64,000 nt of DNA, taken from positions 124,001-188,000 of the forward strand of contig JAWHQI010000618.1 in assembly GCA_033032865.1 (NCBI GenBank), in the 5' to 3' direction. Below the pieces are notes generated by a model. That model had not been told where the DNA came from. It saw only the letters and a list, made by a program, of their open reading frames with translations, and did no database searches. The DNA comes from Dactylorhiza incarnata. Its lineage: Eukaryota > Streptophyta > Magnoliopsida > Asparagales > Orchidaceae. The position numbers and the translations under genes were made by a program. This document shows, one piece after another, positions 39,923 to 50,322 of the stretch. How positions within the stretch are numbered: the stretch's first letter is position 1; each line of letters begins with the position of its first letter.

Positions 39923-40655
39923 TGTGAAATATTTTGAAGTCGGAAGAACACGTCAACCAACAGGAGAATAAGGACACCAAACGATGAACACAAGTATTCA
40001 CAATTAATAACTCTGGCAGCTAGTTACAAACAAACACGGCTGAATACAAGTTGCATCCAACTTGATTCACAACAGCCAATAGTAGGAAAGGACTTGGGCA
40101 CGGACAAGGTCCGCTTCTCCTCCGAAGCACACCGCGCTGGTGATACTCGCTCCTCGCTATCGAAGCTCGCTCCTCGCTACCGCCGGGCGTTAGCTCTGCT
40201 ACTCGCAAGCTCGCTGCTCGCACTCCAAGCTACTCGCGTACTCGCCACGCGCCGCTTCCTCCAATACTCGCTAGCGCGAGCGCTATCACTAGCGTCGGGT
40301 GCTATCTCCCGAGTAGGTACTCGCACTCCCAGCTACTCGCAAGCTCGCTGCTCGCCGCTTCGCCTCTTGTCGCTACCGCGCGCGCTAGCACTAGCGCCAG
40401 CGGTATCTCCACTACTCGCTACTCACTCAAGGGAGCTGGCCGAACTTACTCCAAGTCCGATGCTCGCCTGCCGAACTTACTCCAAGTTCGATGCTCGCCT
40501 GGTGGCGCTCTGGTATCTCTAACTCGCTCAAAGTTGATGATACTCGCCAGATCCATAATCGATGCTCTTTAGGGGGTACCCCTCTATTTATAGGCAAAAC
40601 AAGGGGGGTGGCGAGTAGGAGCTAGCGCCGGCGCTAGCTCACTTCAATTCTAACA
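39923..40655 (-). repeat. 5' LTR of the nested copia element
   Basis: 733 bp, homologous to 35264-36033, shorter by several tactcgc-type units. Confidence 0.93.
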
Positions 40656-40660
40656 CGGAC

Positions 40661-41253
40661 CGCGAGGGTGGGGCGAGCGAGGGCTCGCCGTCCTGCGACG
40701 CGCGGATCATGAAGGGGTTCGAGCTCGCCTATGTCGCGAGGTTGGGGCCAGGCGAGGGTTAGTCGATGGAGGTAGACCAGCGAGTCGAGAGCAGGACTCC
40801 TCCGGCTCTCGCCTCTCTTGCGAAGCGAGCCGGGTGTTTGGGTGTAATATTTTATTCCTATTTATTCAGACATGTCTGCCTATAGCCATTCCAAACAGCG
40901 GAGTTTGGTTGTTGGCTGACCATTTTGGGGTGCGGTTAAAAAAACCAAAAAGCGGAGTTACGCTATTAGCAGACCCAGTTGATAAAACTATATATAGACC
41001 ATGAAGGACACCTTTGGAGAAGATTCTGGATTCTTTGGCTTCTTCCTTCTCAGGACTTTGGTTAGCTCCCCAGGCTCTCCAAGGTGCCAAGCTTTAGCTT
41101 TGGCTTGGGAGGGGAAGCGCTCTAAGATCTTCCGGGTGTGTGGCGAGACATCCGCGTTGCAGCCAAGGGTCGGTGTTTAGTTCTAAAACTCCGGTCAAGT
41201 TCTTTCACAGGATAAGTAAGTGTTTGTTGTCCCTTCTTAGGGGTCCGAACTCC
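40661..41253 (+). repeat. Right part of the 5' LTR of the larger element
   Basis: Continues the LTR begun at 35105 after the nested copia. It carries the TATA box actatatatagacc near 40990. Homology with the 3' LTR stops at about 41253, roughly 30 bp before the expected LTR end. Confidence 0.88.
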
Positions 41254-41343
41254 CATTTCATTCCATTTAAATATGCTCTAATACAAAGTTGCGACAATCT
41301 CGCGCCAGCGCAAAAGTACAATAAAATAAAAAGAAAATACAGA

Positions 41344-44300
41344 GACTATGGATGATCTTCGGGCTGCTCTTTCTCGCAGTCGGACGGGGCCTCTTCGTCG
41401 GACTCCGGAAGCGGGAGGAAAAGCTCTGGAACCAGTGAACCACCTCCTTGAGAGTGAGTTGCGCCGCCTCGCCAACCAAAAGGTCTGCCTCCCGCAGTAT
41501 GAGAAAGATGTGCTTCGTCGCCGCGATCGCATTATGATGCATCATCTCTTCTATGTCGTGGCGCGAGTACGACTGGATCTTGCCCCCGCGAGGAGGCGAC
41601 GGAAGGGCGGCCCGGGTCATCTCGCTAATCTGGGCCTTCAATTCGGCATAATCCTTCTCCAAGTCGGAGGTGCGGGCACGGAGCTGATTGGCAGCCTCGA
41701 CATCCTGCGAGGAAGAAGGTTTAGATAGGGAAAGTGACAACAATGAGGGGGGTGAGCTCTTCCACAACATACCATCCCGCCCTGAAGACTGGCGAGGAGG
41801 CCGTCGGAGATGTTCAATTTCTCCTTAAGTCTCGTGACCTCATCTGTAGCAGACTGGAGCTCGCGTCCGAGCTCCCCATGATTCCGTTCGAGCTGAAGAC
41901 AGCGCCGACCCGTCATATGAGCGAGCTCCAGGGCGTGGAGCTGGGCTCGCGCGCTCTCATGGACGAGCGACCGGGTCGTTTCGACATCAAAGATCGCGGC
42001 GTCCTCCCGGCCATAAAGTCCGAAGGAAAGGGCAAAGGCCTGGCCGCTGGTGGTCTCCTGCTCCAGCCAGGAGGGGAGGAGGATTGGCACGGAGGCCCTG
42101 TTGGCCTCCCGATCCCAGAGCAATAGAGGCTCGTCGGCCTCGTCTCAGTGCCTCGCCGAGATCAAAATTGTGATGGCTCGCCGGTGCGGGCGAACCCGAA
42201 GTACCGGTGGCCTCTCCAGCGTGCTCGCTGGTCTCCTTGTCCGCGGGCGGGTTCGCCGAGGGCCTCTCTCTCGGCAAGCCCCCAAGGACCAGTTTCCCCT
42301 TGTCAAAGGCTGAGGGTTTCTTCTTCTTGGGCGCCGACTGCGAGGAGGGCGCCCCGCAGCTCGCAGATTCAGGCCGCTTCTTGCTGGGAGGCGCGGAGGT
42401 GCTAGGAAGGTCCCGGCAAGCAGTTGCAGCCTCATTGGCGAGCGTGAGGCCGGGAGGGATAACTCCGGCGCTCGCTTAAGGAGGGTGGAGAAAGATCCCG
42501 CTCTCCTGCGAATGACCCGTAACAACTATAGGGTTAGCTATCAGAATAAGTATGAAATATAAAGATGGGAGGGTGGCGAATGCGGGCGATACCTGCCCTC
42601 GGTGGCACGGGGAGTAGCGAATCGACGTTCCACCGGAGGTGCGCGACCTCGAAGTTCTTTTTGACAAAGAACTTGAAGAGCTCGGCATCGTAACCTCCGA
42701 GGGTAGGTGGGTGATAGGTTGCCTCATCGTGCTGAATGGGCGAGAAGGGGACGTTGCCAAAGTCCCTCTTAACGAAGACAAATTTCTGGAGCATGTGGTG
42801 GCTCTTGTTGACCGTCTCGCTGACCTTGGCATGTTGGCTCGCGAAATAGGCGGTCCCGTCCTTATACGCCCGGAAGGAGAACATCTTGCGGAAGCTCAGC
42901 AGGCTGAACTCGATTCGCTCTTCCCGGAGGTAGCAGTCGAAGGAGACTATGACCGCGACGGAGTTAGGGGTCAGCTTGCTCGGTATCACGCCAAAGTACT
43001 TCAGTACCTAGCGAACCTCCGACCACAGAAGGAGTTGCAAGCCGACCTCGAAGTGGGCTACGGAGATTGCGAGCTCGTCAGGCGAGAGGTTATTGATGGC
43101 CTCTGTCTTCGACCGCTGGCGGGCGGAGTACCCGAGCGAAATATAGTGAGCGACCACCATATGATACTCGCTCTCGGAGAGGATGCTGCAGAAGAAGGAA
43201 TGGTCGCAGAAGGTCCACGCACACTTGGCTCGACCCTCAGCGTCACCACCATCACCGCCCATCAGGCGAGTTTAGGAGCGAGATCCGTTGAAGCAGACGC
43301 GAGCGCGAGAAGAGAAGTGCGAGCTCTCGAGAAGAAAAGAGGCAGAAGGTGAAAGCGATTAATGCGGAAGGTGAGAGGTGGGGACAGGGCCTATTTGTAA
43401 GAGAGAAGAAATGACGGGAAGAAATCGAGGCGTCGAATGTGCGGTTAGCAGAATGTCATTTCAATACGCCTCGATTCTCGAGTCGGCCCCATTCCCCCAC
43501 ACCCACTCGCAACGACGCAGCGAAGCGAGCTCACCACAGGCGAAGCGAGCCCGTGGCAGGCAAGGCGAGCCCGTCGCGAATCGTGTGCGAAAACATCAGA
43601 AAACAAGCAAATGCAACACAAGCAGTATTATCACGCAGCGAATGAGTACATGTGAAAGCCCAGTCGCGGGCAAGCAATATCAAACTAATAATTATGAGAT
43701 TGTTCGCGGGATTATTTAAAGCACTTAAAGAAATATAAAATACATTCTCAGAGGTCGCCGAGCGGGGGCGAGCGCGAGCGGGATCAGTACCGGATCCACC
43801 TCCATCTGCCTCGTCCTCGCACCCCGGAGCTCGGGGCACACGAGGGTAGTGGTATGCGCGGACGACACGGAGATCCTTCTACAGCAAGCGCACCTGGTCC
43901 TCCGCTTGTGAAATATGCACTCCCGGGGAGGTGACCTCGTCGCGGGCTTCCAGCCGCAGCTCGGCAAGAAGTCTCGCGTAGTCATCCTCGAGGGCGGCGA
44001 GTCGTTCCTCGAAGGACGCCCTGTCCTCCCGCGTCTAGCGGTAAAGGTCCCGCAGCATGAGGTCGTACTTCTGGAGCACCTCGGCGGTCCGCCTCTTCAG
44101 CACCTCAGGATCGCGGGGATCACCCAGGAAGTCGGCGATCTTGTCAGGCGAAGGCGGGAGCTACATCTCTTCTTCCCCAAAGTCAGGATCGGCGGATGAG
44201 ATTTCGCTGGTACCTGCAAAAAAGTAAATCAGACTGACGCCGGCGGGAGGAGCTCGGCTGTCCCTGGAAGGCCTTAGTGTAGGTAAGCGTAACAGATTTC

Positions 44301-44985
44301 CACAGGCCAGGGGGTGCGGCGCATTGCTGGCGATCCGGAAGGTGGTGGGTAGCGAGCCGCCATGGCTCTTTTGGCCTAGAAGGCCAAATCCTGTGGTGGA
44401 GATGGTCGCCCCCGGTGGAGCAGGCGACCCTGTTGAAGGGGTGCACTTCCCGGATGTCGCGAGGAGGGTATCTGCAAGAGATGACAAGCGAGGGAGTCAA
44501 CGGGCGAGGAAAGCTAGCTTGCTGTGAGAGGCGAGTAGCTCACCAGGCCGTGGCGAGGAGCCGTGCAGGGTCGCGGGGTTCGTGTCCATGGCCGCAGTAC
44601 CGGCCCCCCGGGGGATTGAGGGCGAGCCTCCGTCAGGACCTCGCCCGCAGGTTCTCCCTCAAGGAGCGCGTTCTGCAAGCAAGGAAAGATTTGTAACCTA
44701 TTTTCAGAGGAGAAAGGTCACCAGCTCGCATACTTGCTGGGCAAGCCCGGTGTCGGGCGAGGGATCCGAGAGAGAGATGATCCTCCCTCCCCCCGGATGG
44801 CGCCTGGTAGACTTCGCCTTTTTTAGCTTGGGGGGGGGGGGGGGGGGGGGGGGAATAGGGGCCCGATGAACGATCCATGACGCGAACTCGACGGTGAGCG
44901 ACCGTCTGCTCGCCCTCACAGCATTTAGTCGAGCTTGGGCTTCTGGCGACAGGGGCATTTTGGTAGCTACAGTAGTCGGCGACAA
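41344..44985 (-). pseudogene. Antisense intron-containing gene, Transposase_28-like, degenerate
   Basis: On the strand opposite to the LTRs, a gene runs from MPLSPEAQARLNAVRASRRS (M at about 44958) to an acidic end, DEEAPSDCEKEQPEDHP, and TAG near 41348. Three introns with GT-AG ends are readable: 44733-44673 (61 nt), 42592-42506 (87 nt) and 41772-41705 (68 nt). The exon between the first intron and 44544 is exactly 43 codons. The segment 43090-42600 (LTPNSVAVIVSFDCYLREE, DGTAYFASQHAKVSE, KFVFVKRDFGNVPF) resembles the putative gypsy-type transposon domain Transposase_28. Coiled-coil stretches flank it (AALEDDYARLLAELRLEARD near 44000; LEKDYAELKAQISEM near 41650). Stops at about 44035 and 43012 and frame changes suggest decay. 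Family and function are inference. Confidence 0.6.
44830..44853. repeat. Poly(G) run of 24
   Basis: Lies in the first exon of the antisense gene, where it would encode polyproline on the minus strand. Confidence 0.9.
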
Positions 44986-45157
44986 AAGAATGTGAAGGGA
45001 ATAAGGAGTTCCTCATTGTCTGTGATTGGTGGTATTTATAGCGTTGGGGATGGGGTCCGCCGAAAGATTCATGTCAGGTCAACAGTCGACCGACCACGAA
45101 CATCACAGGTTGGACTTTTCTTTAGGAGCTTAAGATAATCTCGCAAGGAGAGGGGAT

Positions 45158-45938
45158 TGTGTACAACCCTGGGTTCGTCGAAGGGGTGGGCTGGGACTCA
45201 GTGTAGGCAAAGCATGCGAGCGAGACGAGTAAGTGCTCACTCCAGGCGGGTGAGACGAGTGGGGGCTCGCCACCCAGCGGCGAGGCAAGCGAGGGTTCGC
45301 GCATTGCGGCGAGCAGACCGCGAGGGCGGGGTGAGTGAGGGCTCGCCGTCCTGCGATGCACATATCATGAAGGGGTTCTAGCTCGCCTATGTCGCGAGGT
45401 TGGGGTCAGGCGAGGGTCAGTCAATGGAGGTAGACCAGCGAGCCGAGAGTAGGACTCCTCCGGCTCTCGCCTCTCTTGTGAAGCGAGCCAGGTGTTTGAG
45501 TGTAATATTTTATTCCTATTTATTCATACTTGTCTGCTTATAGTCATTCCAAACAGCGGAGTTTGACTGTTGACAAACCATTTTGGGGTGCAGTTAACAA
45601 AACCAAAAGGCGGAGTTACGCTATTAGCAGACCCAGTTGATAAAACTATATATAGACCCTGAAGAACACCTTTGGAGAAGATTCTGGATTCTTTGGCTTC
45701 TTCCTTCTTAAGACTTTGGTTAGCTCCTCAGGCTCTCCAAGGTGCCCAGCTTCAGCTTTGGCTTGGGAGAGGAAGCGCTCTAAGATCTTCTGTGTGTGTG
45801 GTGAGACCTCCGCGCTGCAGCCAAGGGTCGGTGTTTAGTTCTAAATCTTCGGTCAAGTTCTTCCACAGGACAAGTAAGTGTTAGTTGCCCCCTCTTAGGG
45901 GTCAGAACTCCTCGTTGGGCCGATTTTCGGTTCCAACA
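45158..45938 (+). repeat. 3' LTR of the larger element
   Basis: 781 bp, complete, ending ggttccaaca. It is homologous to 35105-35263 plus 40661-41253 with scattered substitutions. Confidence 0.9.
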
Positions 45939-47480
45939 AGAATGGTCTTTAGAGACTTTGTAAAAATATCTGCAATATGACCAGCTCAACAACTTTGTCC
46001 TTCACTCGTTCCCGAAGAAATGAAACTTCTTATCAATACATTTTTATGGCTATATAACACCAGATTTTTCGTGCGTACAGTAGTGGACTTATTATCAACG
46101 TATATTGTAATCAGACCATCGTGAGGATGATGCAACTACTTAAAAGATTCTTTAATCAAATTGCTTGACAGACACAAGTTGCATGCTTCCACAATATGTT
46201 ATGCATCGCATGTGGACTGCAAGATAATCGTTTGCTTCTTCGAACTCCATGAAAAATTGTCGAGCCAACATGGATGCATATCTGAAAGCTCTCTTTCGAT
46301 CATTGATATCATCGTCATAATCATATCAGAATTGTTGACTAACCTAATATGTTCAAAAGGTGTACTATAATACAAGTCATGATCTCTTGCCTTGTTAATA
46401 TACCTCAAAATCATATTCGCTGCAGTCGAGTAATCTTAACAACATACATGATGTATTGCCTCGTGAAAGTGAGATGTCTCAAACTTTTCACTAAACTCTT
46501 GAAAAAGGTCCAGTCTACAACTTTTTGATCTAATATTTCCTCAACTTCATGCCTAGATCTGTTGGTGTAGATATCAATTTGCACTCATTCATTCAAAAAC
46601 TAGTCAATATCTCTGCATACTTTTGCAAAATAAAAATTCTACCCCCATTTGTTAACATCAATACTTCAAAAGTCTGATATCTCCCTGATATCTATCATTT
46701 CAAACTCATGACAGTCATGAGCCAGTCTTCTTAAATTCTTCAAACATACTAGGATTATTGCTAGTGAATATCATGCATCTACATATAAGCAGATAACCGG
46801 GATATTCCATTTATAGCTTTCTTTGTGTATACAGAATGTTAGTATGTGCTCTTTAAGTACCCATTCCGCTAAAAATATTGATTAAATCTAGTATTTCAAG
46901 TCCTCGGAACTTGCTTGAATCCGTATAGAGCATTCTTTAGACGATAAACCATACTTTCTTGCCCCTTCGCAATGTAGTCTCGTGGTTTCTCAATATAAAC
47001 TTCTTTTTCAAGAAAGCAGTTCAGAAATGTCGACCTGACATCCGTTTGATAATCTTTCACTTATGGTGTGTTGCAAGTGCAATTATAAGTATGATTATAT
47101 CGTTTCTTGCTATTGGAGCAAATACATCATTATTACCCATTCCTTGAATCTTTTTATCCCTTGGCGACAAGCCATGTGATTTTTAGGAAGTTTTTTTTTT
47201 CATTTAATGATTTTCTACACTTCTCTTCTCGAGTTGCTTCTTCGCAACTATATGGCTCGCCTACAACCATAGAAAAAAGAGAGAATGGTTCGCTTGGATA
47301 TGACAGTTATTTTATAGATATCTTTTAACCTCCTCATCTTCGGAGGTAGTCCTTCTTTGTTTATGTTGTTGCTGGCTCTAGCAGATGAGGACGTAGATGC
47401 TCCCCCTGAAGTTAGGCTCTGCGGAGCCTATCTTGTTTTCACTATGTATGTATTTTCCACTTCCTCTCACTTAATTTTGA
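45939..47480 (-). pseudogene. Ty1/copia RT-RNase H remnant, right piece
   Basis: Minus-strand reading from right to left shows NDVFAPIAR, ALATHHK, FLKKK and RRGKK blocks of RT at about 47150-46930. RNase H then ends with ITIYVDNKSTTVRTKNLV and AGHIADIFTKSLKTIL at 46130-45940. Stops and frameshifts are frequent. Its 3' end continues at 35104-34755, so the large LTR element inserted into it near the RNase H end. Confidence 0.85.
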
Positions 47481-48692
47481 GGATAAATGCATTATGATCA
47501 TCGTTTATAGGAACAAATCTTTGAATCTCTGACAAATTTTCTTATTTGCTAGAAACCCTTATCATTTTACCCACAAGGAAGATCTTGCACAATCTTTTTC
47601 ATGATTCACATGGGTGTATCCCTATACCGCGTGCTGTACGTAAGATGTTTGACTGGCAACCCGGGTCAGACATTGGCATCAGCATGCCCGCATTTTCCCA
47701 GACACCATCCGAAGATACAAGTTCCACAAACCCTAAACCTAGACCCCACACCCTACCTACTTTTATATAGTCTGGTTTGAGAACATTATTGGCATCCTTT
47801 TGAAGACTACCTACTTACTTCTGATTTCACTCGGAATCGACATATCTTAGCATTTTCTAGAGGGGAGCACTTTTTGACAAGCTCCCAAGTGTACGGTATT
47901 TCACTTGGGAGCTTGTCAAACCAGACCGTGAAATAAATATTATCCAATGGATACTATCTATTTCACTCCAAATTAAGAGAATCCTCATTCATTTGTAGGC
48001 CTATTGGAATCAAATGCCTACCGAAATCCCAAATTGTATCTCACGCATGATCATTAAAATGCAATTTACTCGATTATTATAATTTTGATAAATGATATAA
48101 ATCCAACATTATCTTATGAAAATTTATACCAAAAAAATGGTATATATATAAACTATATTAAAAGGAAAATTTTGTCTTTTGGTGAAATATTCAAAATTGT
48201 CAAATATAATCTTATTGCTTGAATCTAACGACTTAACATATATTATAATCTATTAAAAAAATACAATGCTCATTTAAATAGTTACATCATATTCTCAAAT
48301 TAAAATTAACGATAAAAATTTATAAAATTGAAAAGTTTTTAGTAAACTCCTATACATATTATGGTAGGCTATTATTAGACATGCCAAATTTATTAAATTA
48401 AAGTTAATTTGAAAAGTAATTAATTTATAAAAGTAATGATAAAAATTAATAATACATGAATAATGATGAGAAAAAAAATAATGTATAACTATTTTTTTGC
48501 ATTAATTAATAATATATTTATTTTAAAGTGCATTAATTAATTGATAGGGTGGAGCCCCGTTGCGATCGGGGTATTGTCACAGTCTGAACACTGTCGCGGT
48601 TGGCCGTAGAGACGAAAGTACGGAACCACGTGTCTATCACTCGTATAATTATATATCACTTGTCAAAGCAAACTATCGACATCACTAATTAA
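47481..48692. other. No gene recognised; one perfect hairpin
   Basis: AT-rich DNA. A perfect 19-bp inverted repeat with a 10-nt loop lies at 47873-47920. Bases 48545-48640 are GC-richer (gtggagccccgttgcgatcgg) without a recognisable product. Confidence 0.5.
47873..47920. repeat. Perfect 19-bp inverted repeat
   Basis: Arm tttgacaagctcccaagtg (47873-47891) and its exact complement (47902-47920) are separated by 10 nt. Confidence 0.95.
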
Positions 48693-48882
48693 GGTTCCAT
48701 TTGGCGTGACGTTTTTGCCCAGATGAATTTAGACAAAAACGCCACCGTCATAGAATGCATGTTTGGCAAGAGGATAGTTATGAGAGACGCCGAGAAAAGA
48801 AAAAAAACTATTTTTAAACATAAAAACGAATGAATTTTCTTAGATGAGATCAAGAGTGTTCACCGCAGTGTCAAATGGAGCC
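48693..48882. mobile_element. Possible MITE
   Basis: The ends ggttccatttggcgtgac and the complement ggctccatttgacactgc form an imperfect terminal inverted repeat about 190 bp apart. An internal gacgtttttg / caaaaacgcc pair adds to the structure. I found no clean target duplication. Confidence 0.4.
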
Positions 48883-49057
48883 GGAATGAAAAATACGAAG
48901 AGGCTAAAAGCGTCCATCTCTAAATTTCTTTATTGCAAATAAATATATAATTAAAAAATCGGCCATTTTCAAAATCCCGCCAAAATCAAGATCCCCGTAA
49001 CCGCCAATGGCAATCCAGCAATTATGTCTTCTGTCGGAGGGTACTCTGGACAACACC

Positions 49058-49069
49058 TTATATATATAT
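49058..49069 (+). promoter_or_regulatory. TATA box of the fasciclin-like gene
   Basis: ttatatatatat lies about 65-75 bp upstream of the ATG at 49132, a usual spacing for a plant core promoter with a short 5' UTR. Confidence 0.7.
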
Positions 49070-49131
49070 GGTCGACATCCCGCTCTTGGAGTAGTTCACT
49101 TTTCACTGCAGTATCTCTCCTCTGAGCGCCG

Positions 49132-50322
49132 ATGGCTCCTCTGTGTGCTCTCTCTCCTCTGTTGGCTCTCCTCCTCCTCACACTCAGGCCAGCTTCCACT
49201 TCTCTTACTTCGTCGGAAGCTCCTCTGTTCTCTCATCCGCAAGAACCGCATTACCAGACGGCCGTCCTTGCTCCGATCCTCAAGAACCTTGGCTTCCAGG
49301 AGCTGGCCATGGCAGTGCCGGCCTTCTATTCGCCGGTTCTATCATCCTGGTCTGGACCAATAACCATCTTCGCTCCCTCCGATGATTCCATCCGCACCTG
49401 CTCCTCCTGCTCAACCCCTCGCCTCCTCCGCGAGCATCTAGTCCCTGGACTATTTTCCCGCTCGTATCTCTCGAAGCTATCCGTTGGCACCAAGCTAGAG
49501 ACCGGATCCCCCGGCCGCTGCCTCACCGTTGCCACCATCAACGCCAGCATCTCCGATGAAAACCCCTTCGCCGTCAAGATCTTCGTCGCTGGCGTCGAGA
49601 TCACCCGCCCAGATCTGTTCAACGATGGACGGATCATCATCCATGGGATACAGAGGATCATCTCCCCTCTCTCCCCTGTATCATGTTTACATGATCTCTC
49701 CTCCCATTTCACCCCTGAAACAACTCTCTACGCGCTCCCCATCGCTAACCATCCGGCATCCGCGATCGTGCACATGATGCTCCGCGATTCGATCATCCGT
49801 CTCTGCGACGGTGGATACAGCATCGTTTCTCTCGCGATGCGCGTTAAGTTCGCCGAGCTCGCTGGACTGGACAACATGACCGTCTTCACACTCGAAGATT
49901 CGGCTATCTTCGCCGGCGGCCACAGTTACTTAACCGATTTCCGGTTCCACGTGGTCCCTAATCGGTTGCTGATGCAGGACGATCTCATGAACTTGCCGAA
50001 AGGAACTGTGCTGCCGACGCTTCTCCGCGGGCAGCATCTGATGGTGACGCAGAGCAGCTCGGGGATGTTGGCTGGCAGCATGAGGATCAACTACGTTCCG
50101 ATCAAGGTGTTCAACGTCGTCTACAACGCGAAGATCGCCATTCACAGAATCTCCCTCCCATTCCCACATTTCTACCTCGCGGATCTGGCCATGGAGGCGA
50201 GTTCGGGCATGGAGGATGTCGCGATTCTTGATGGACCGTCGTGGCCAGTCGGCGGCATTTCGCCTGCTGCCCCTCCGGCGGTTTCAGGCGCCGTAGATCT
50301 CGACGACGATAACGATGGTTGA
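49132..50322 (+). CDS. Fasciclin-like arabinogalactan protein, FLA20/21-like
   Basis: An intronless 396-residue protein. Residues 1-24 (LLALLLLTLRPASTS core) form a signal peptide, so it is secreted to the wall or membrane face. Two FAS1 adhesion domains follow. The first shows LAPILKNLGFQELAMAVP and SGPITIFAPSDDSI at about 45-90 and ends with DGRIIIHGIQRI. The second shows VHMMLRDSIIRLCDGGY, NMTVFTLEDSAIF and FRFHVVPNRLL at about 210-295. The C-terminus is acidic (DLDDDNDG) without a hydrophobic tail, so no GPI anchor is predicted, as in the FLA20/21 group. Little AG-glycan proline clustering is present except near ISPAAPPAVSG. The ATG at 49132 gives the full signal peptide. Neighbours are unrelated. 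Confidence 0.92.
   Translation: MAPLCALSPLLALLLLTLRPASTSLTSSEAPLFSHPQEPHYQTAVLAPILKNLGFQELAMAVPAFYSPVLSSWSGPITIFAPSDDSIRTCSSCSTPRLLREHLVPGLFSRSYLSKLSVGTKLETGSPGRCLTVATINASISDENPFAVKIFVAGVEITRPDLFNDGRIIIHGIQRIISPLSPVSCLHDLSSHFTPETTLYALPIANHPASAIVHMMLRDSIIRLCDGGYSIVSLAMRVKFAELAGLDNMTVFTLEDSAIFAGGHSYLTDFRFHVVPNRLLMQDDLMNLPKGTVLPTLLRGQHLMVTQSSSGMLAGSMRINYVPIKVFNVVYNAKIAIHRISLPFPHFYLADLAMEASSGMEDVAILDGPSWPVGGISPAAPPAVSGAVDLDDDNDG

Larger units (their letters stand above)
35264..40655 (-). mobile_element. Ty1/copia element (5392 bp) inserted in the 5' LTR of the larger element
   Basis: LTRs 35264-36033 and 39923-40655 run tgtgaaatattttgaag to ttcaattc(c/t)aaca. A perfect 5-bp duplication cggac flanks it (35259-35263 and 40656-40660). 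The right LTR abuts a decayed primer-binding site, the complement of cctttaatacca, so the element reads right to left. LTRs differ mainly by indels in a zone of tactcgc and gctcgc repeats. The interior has full gag-pol order with a few lesions and one large in-frame RT deletion. Confidence 0.95.
35105..45938 (+). mobile_element. Large non-autonomous LTR element with antisense gene
   Basis: The 5' LTR (35105-35263 plus 40661-41253) and 3' LTR (45158-45938) are clearly homologous. Both start tgtacaac and ctgggttcgtcgaagggg and share a plus-strand TATA box, aaaactatatatagacc, at about 40987 and 45646. A polypurine tract, aaggagagggg, at 45145-45155 precedes the 3' LTR. The last 30 or so bases of the 5' LTR and its primer-binding site are missing. 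Flanks ataat (35100-35104) and agaat (45939-45943) match in four of five positions. The 3.9-kb interior shows no gag-pol on the + strand. It carries an intron-containing gene on the minus strand, as described for antisense ORFs of Tat-lineage gypsy elements. Confidence 0.8.

Noticed and set aside
42639..43352. 237-codon plus-strand frame in the large LTR element
   Set aside because: It is antisense to the better supported minus-strand gene (Transposase_28-like segment with splice sites) and shows no domain.
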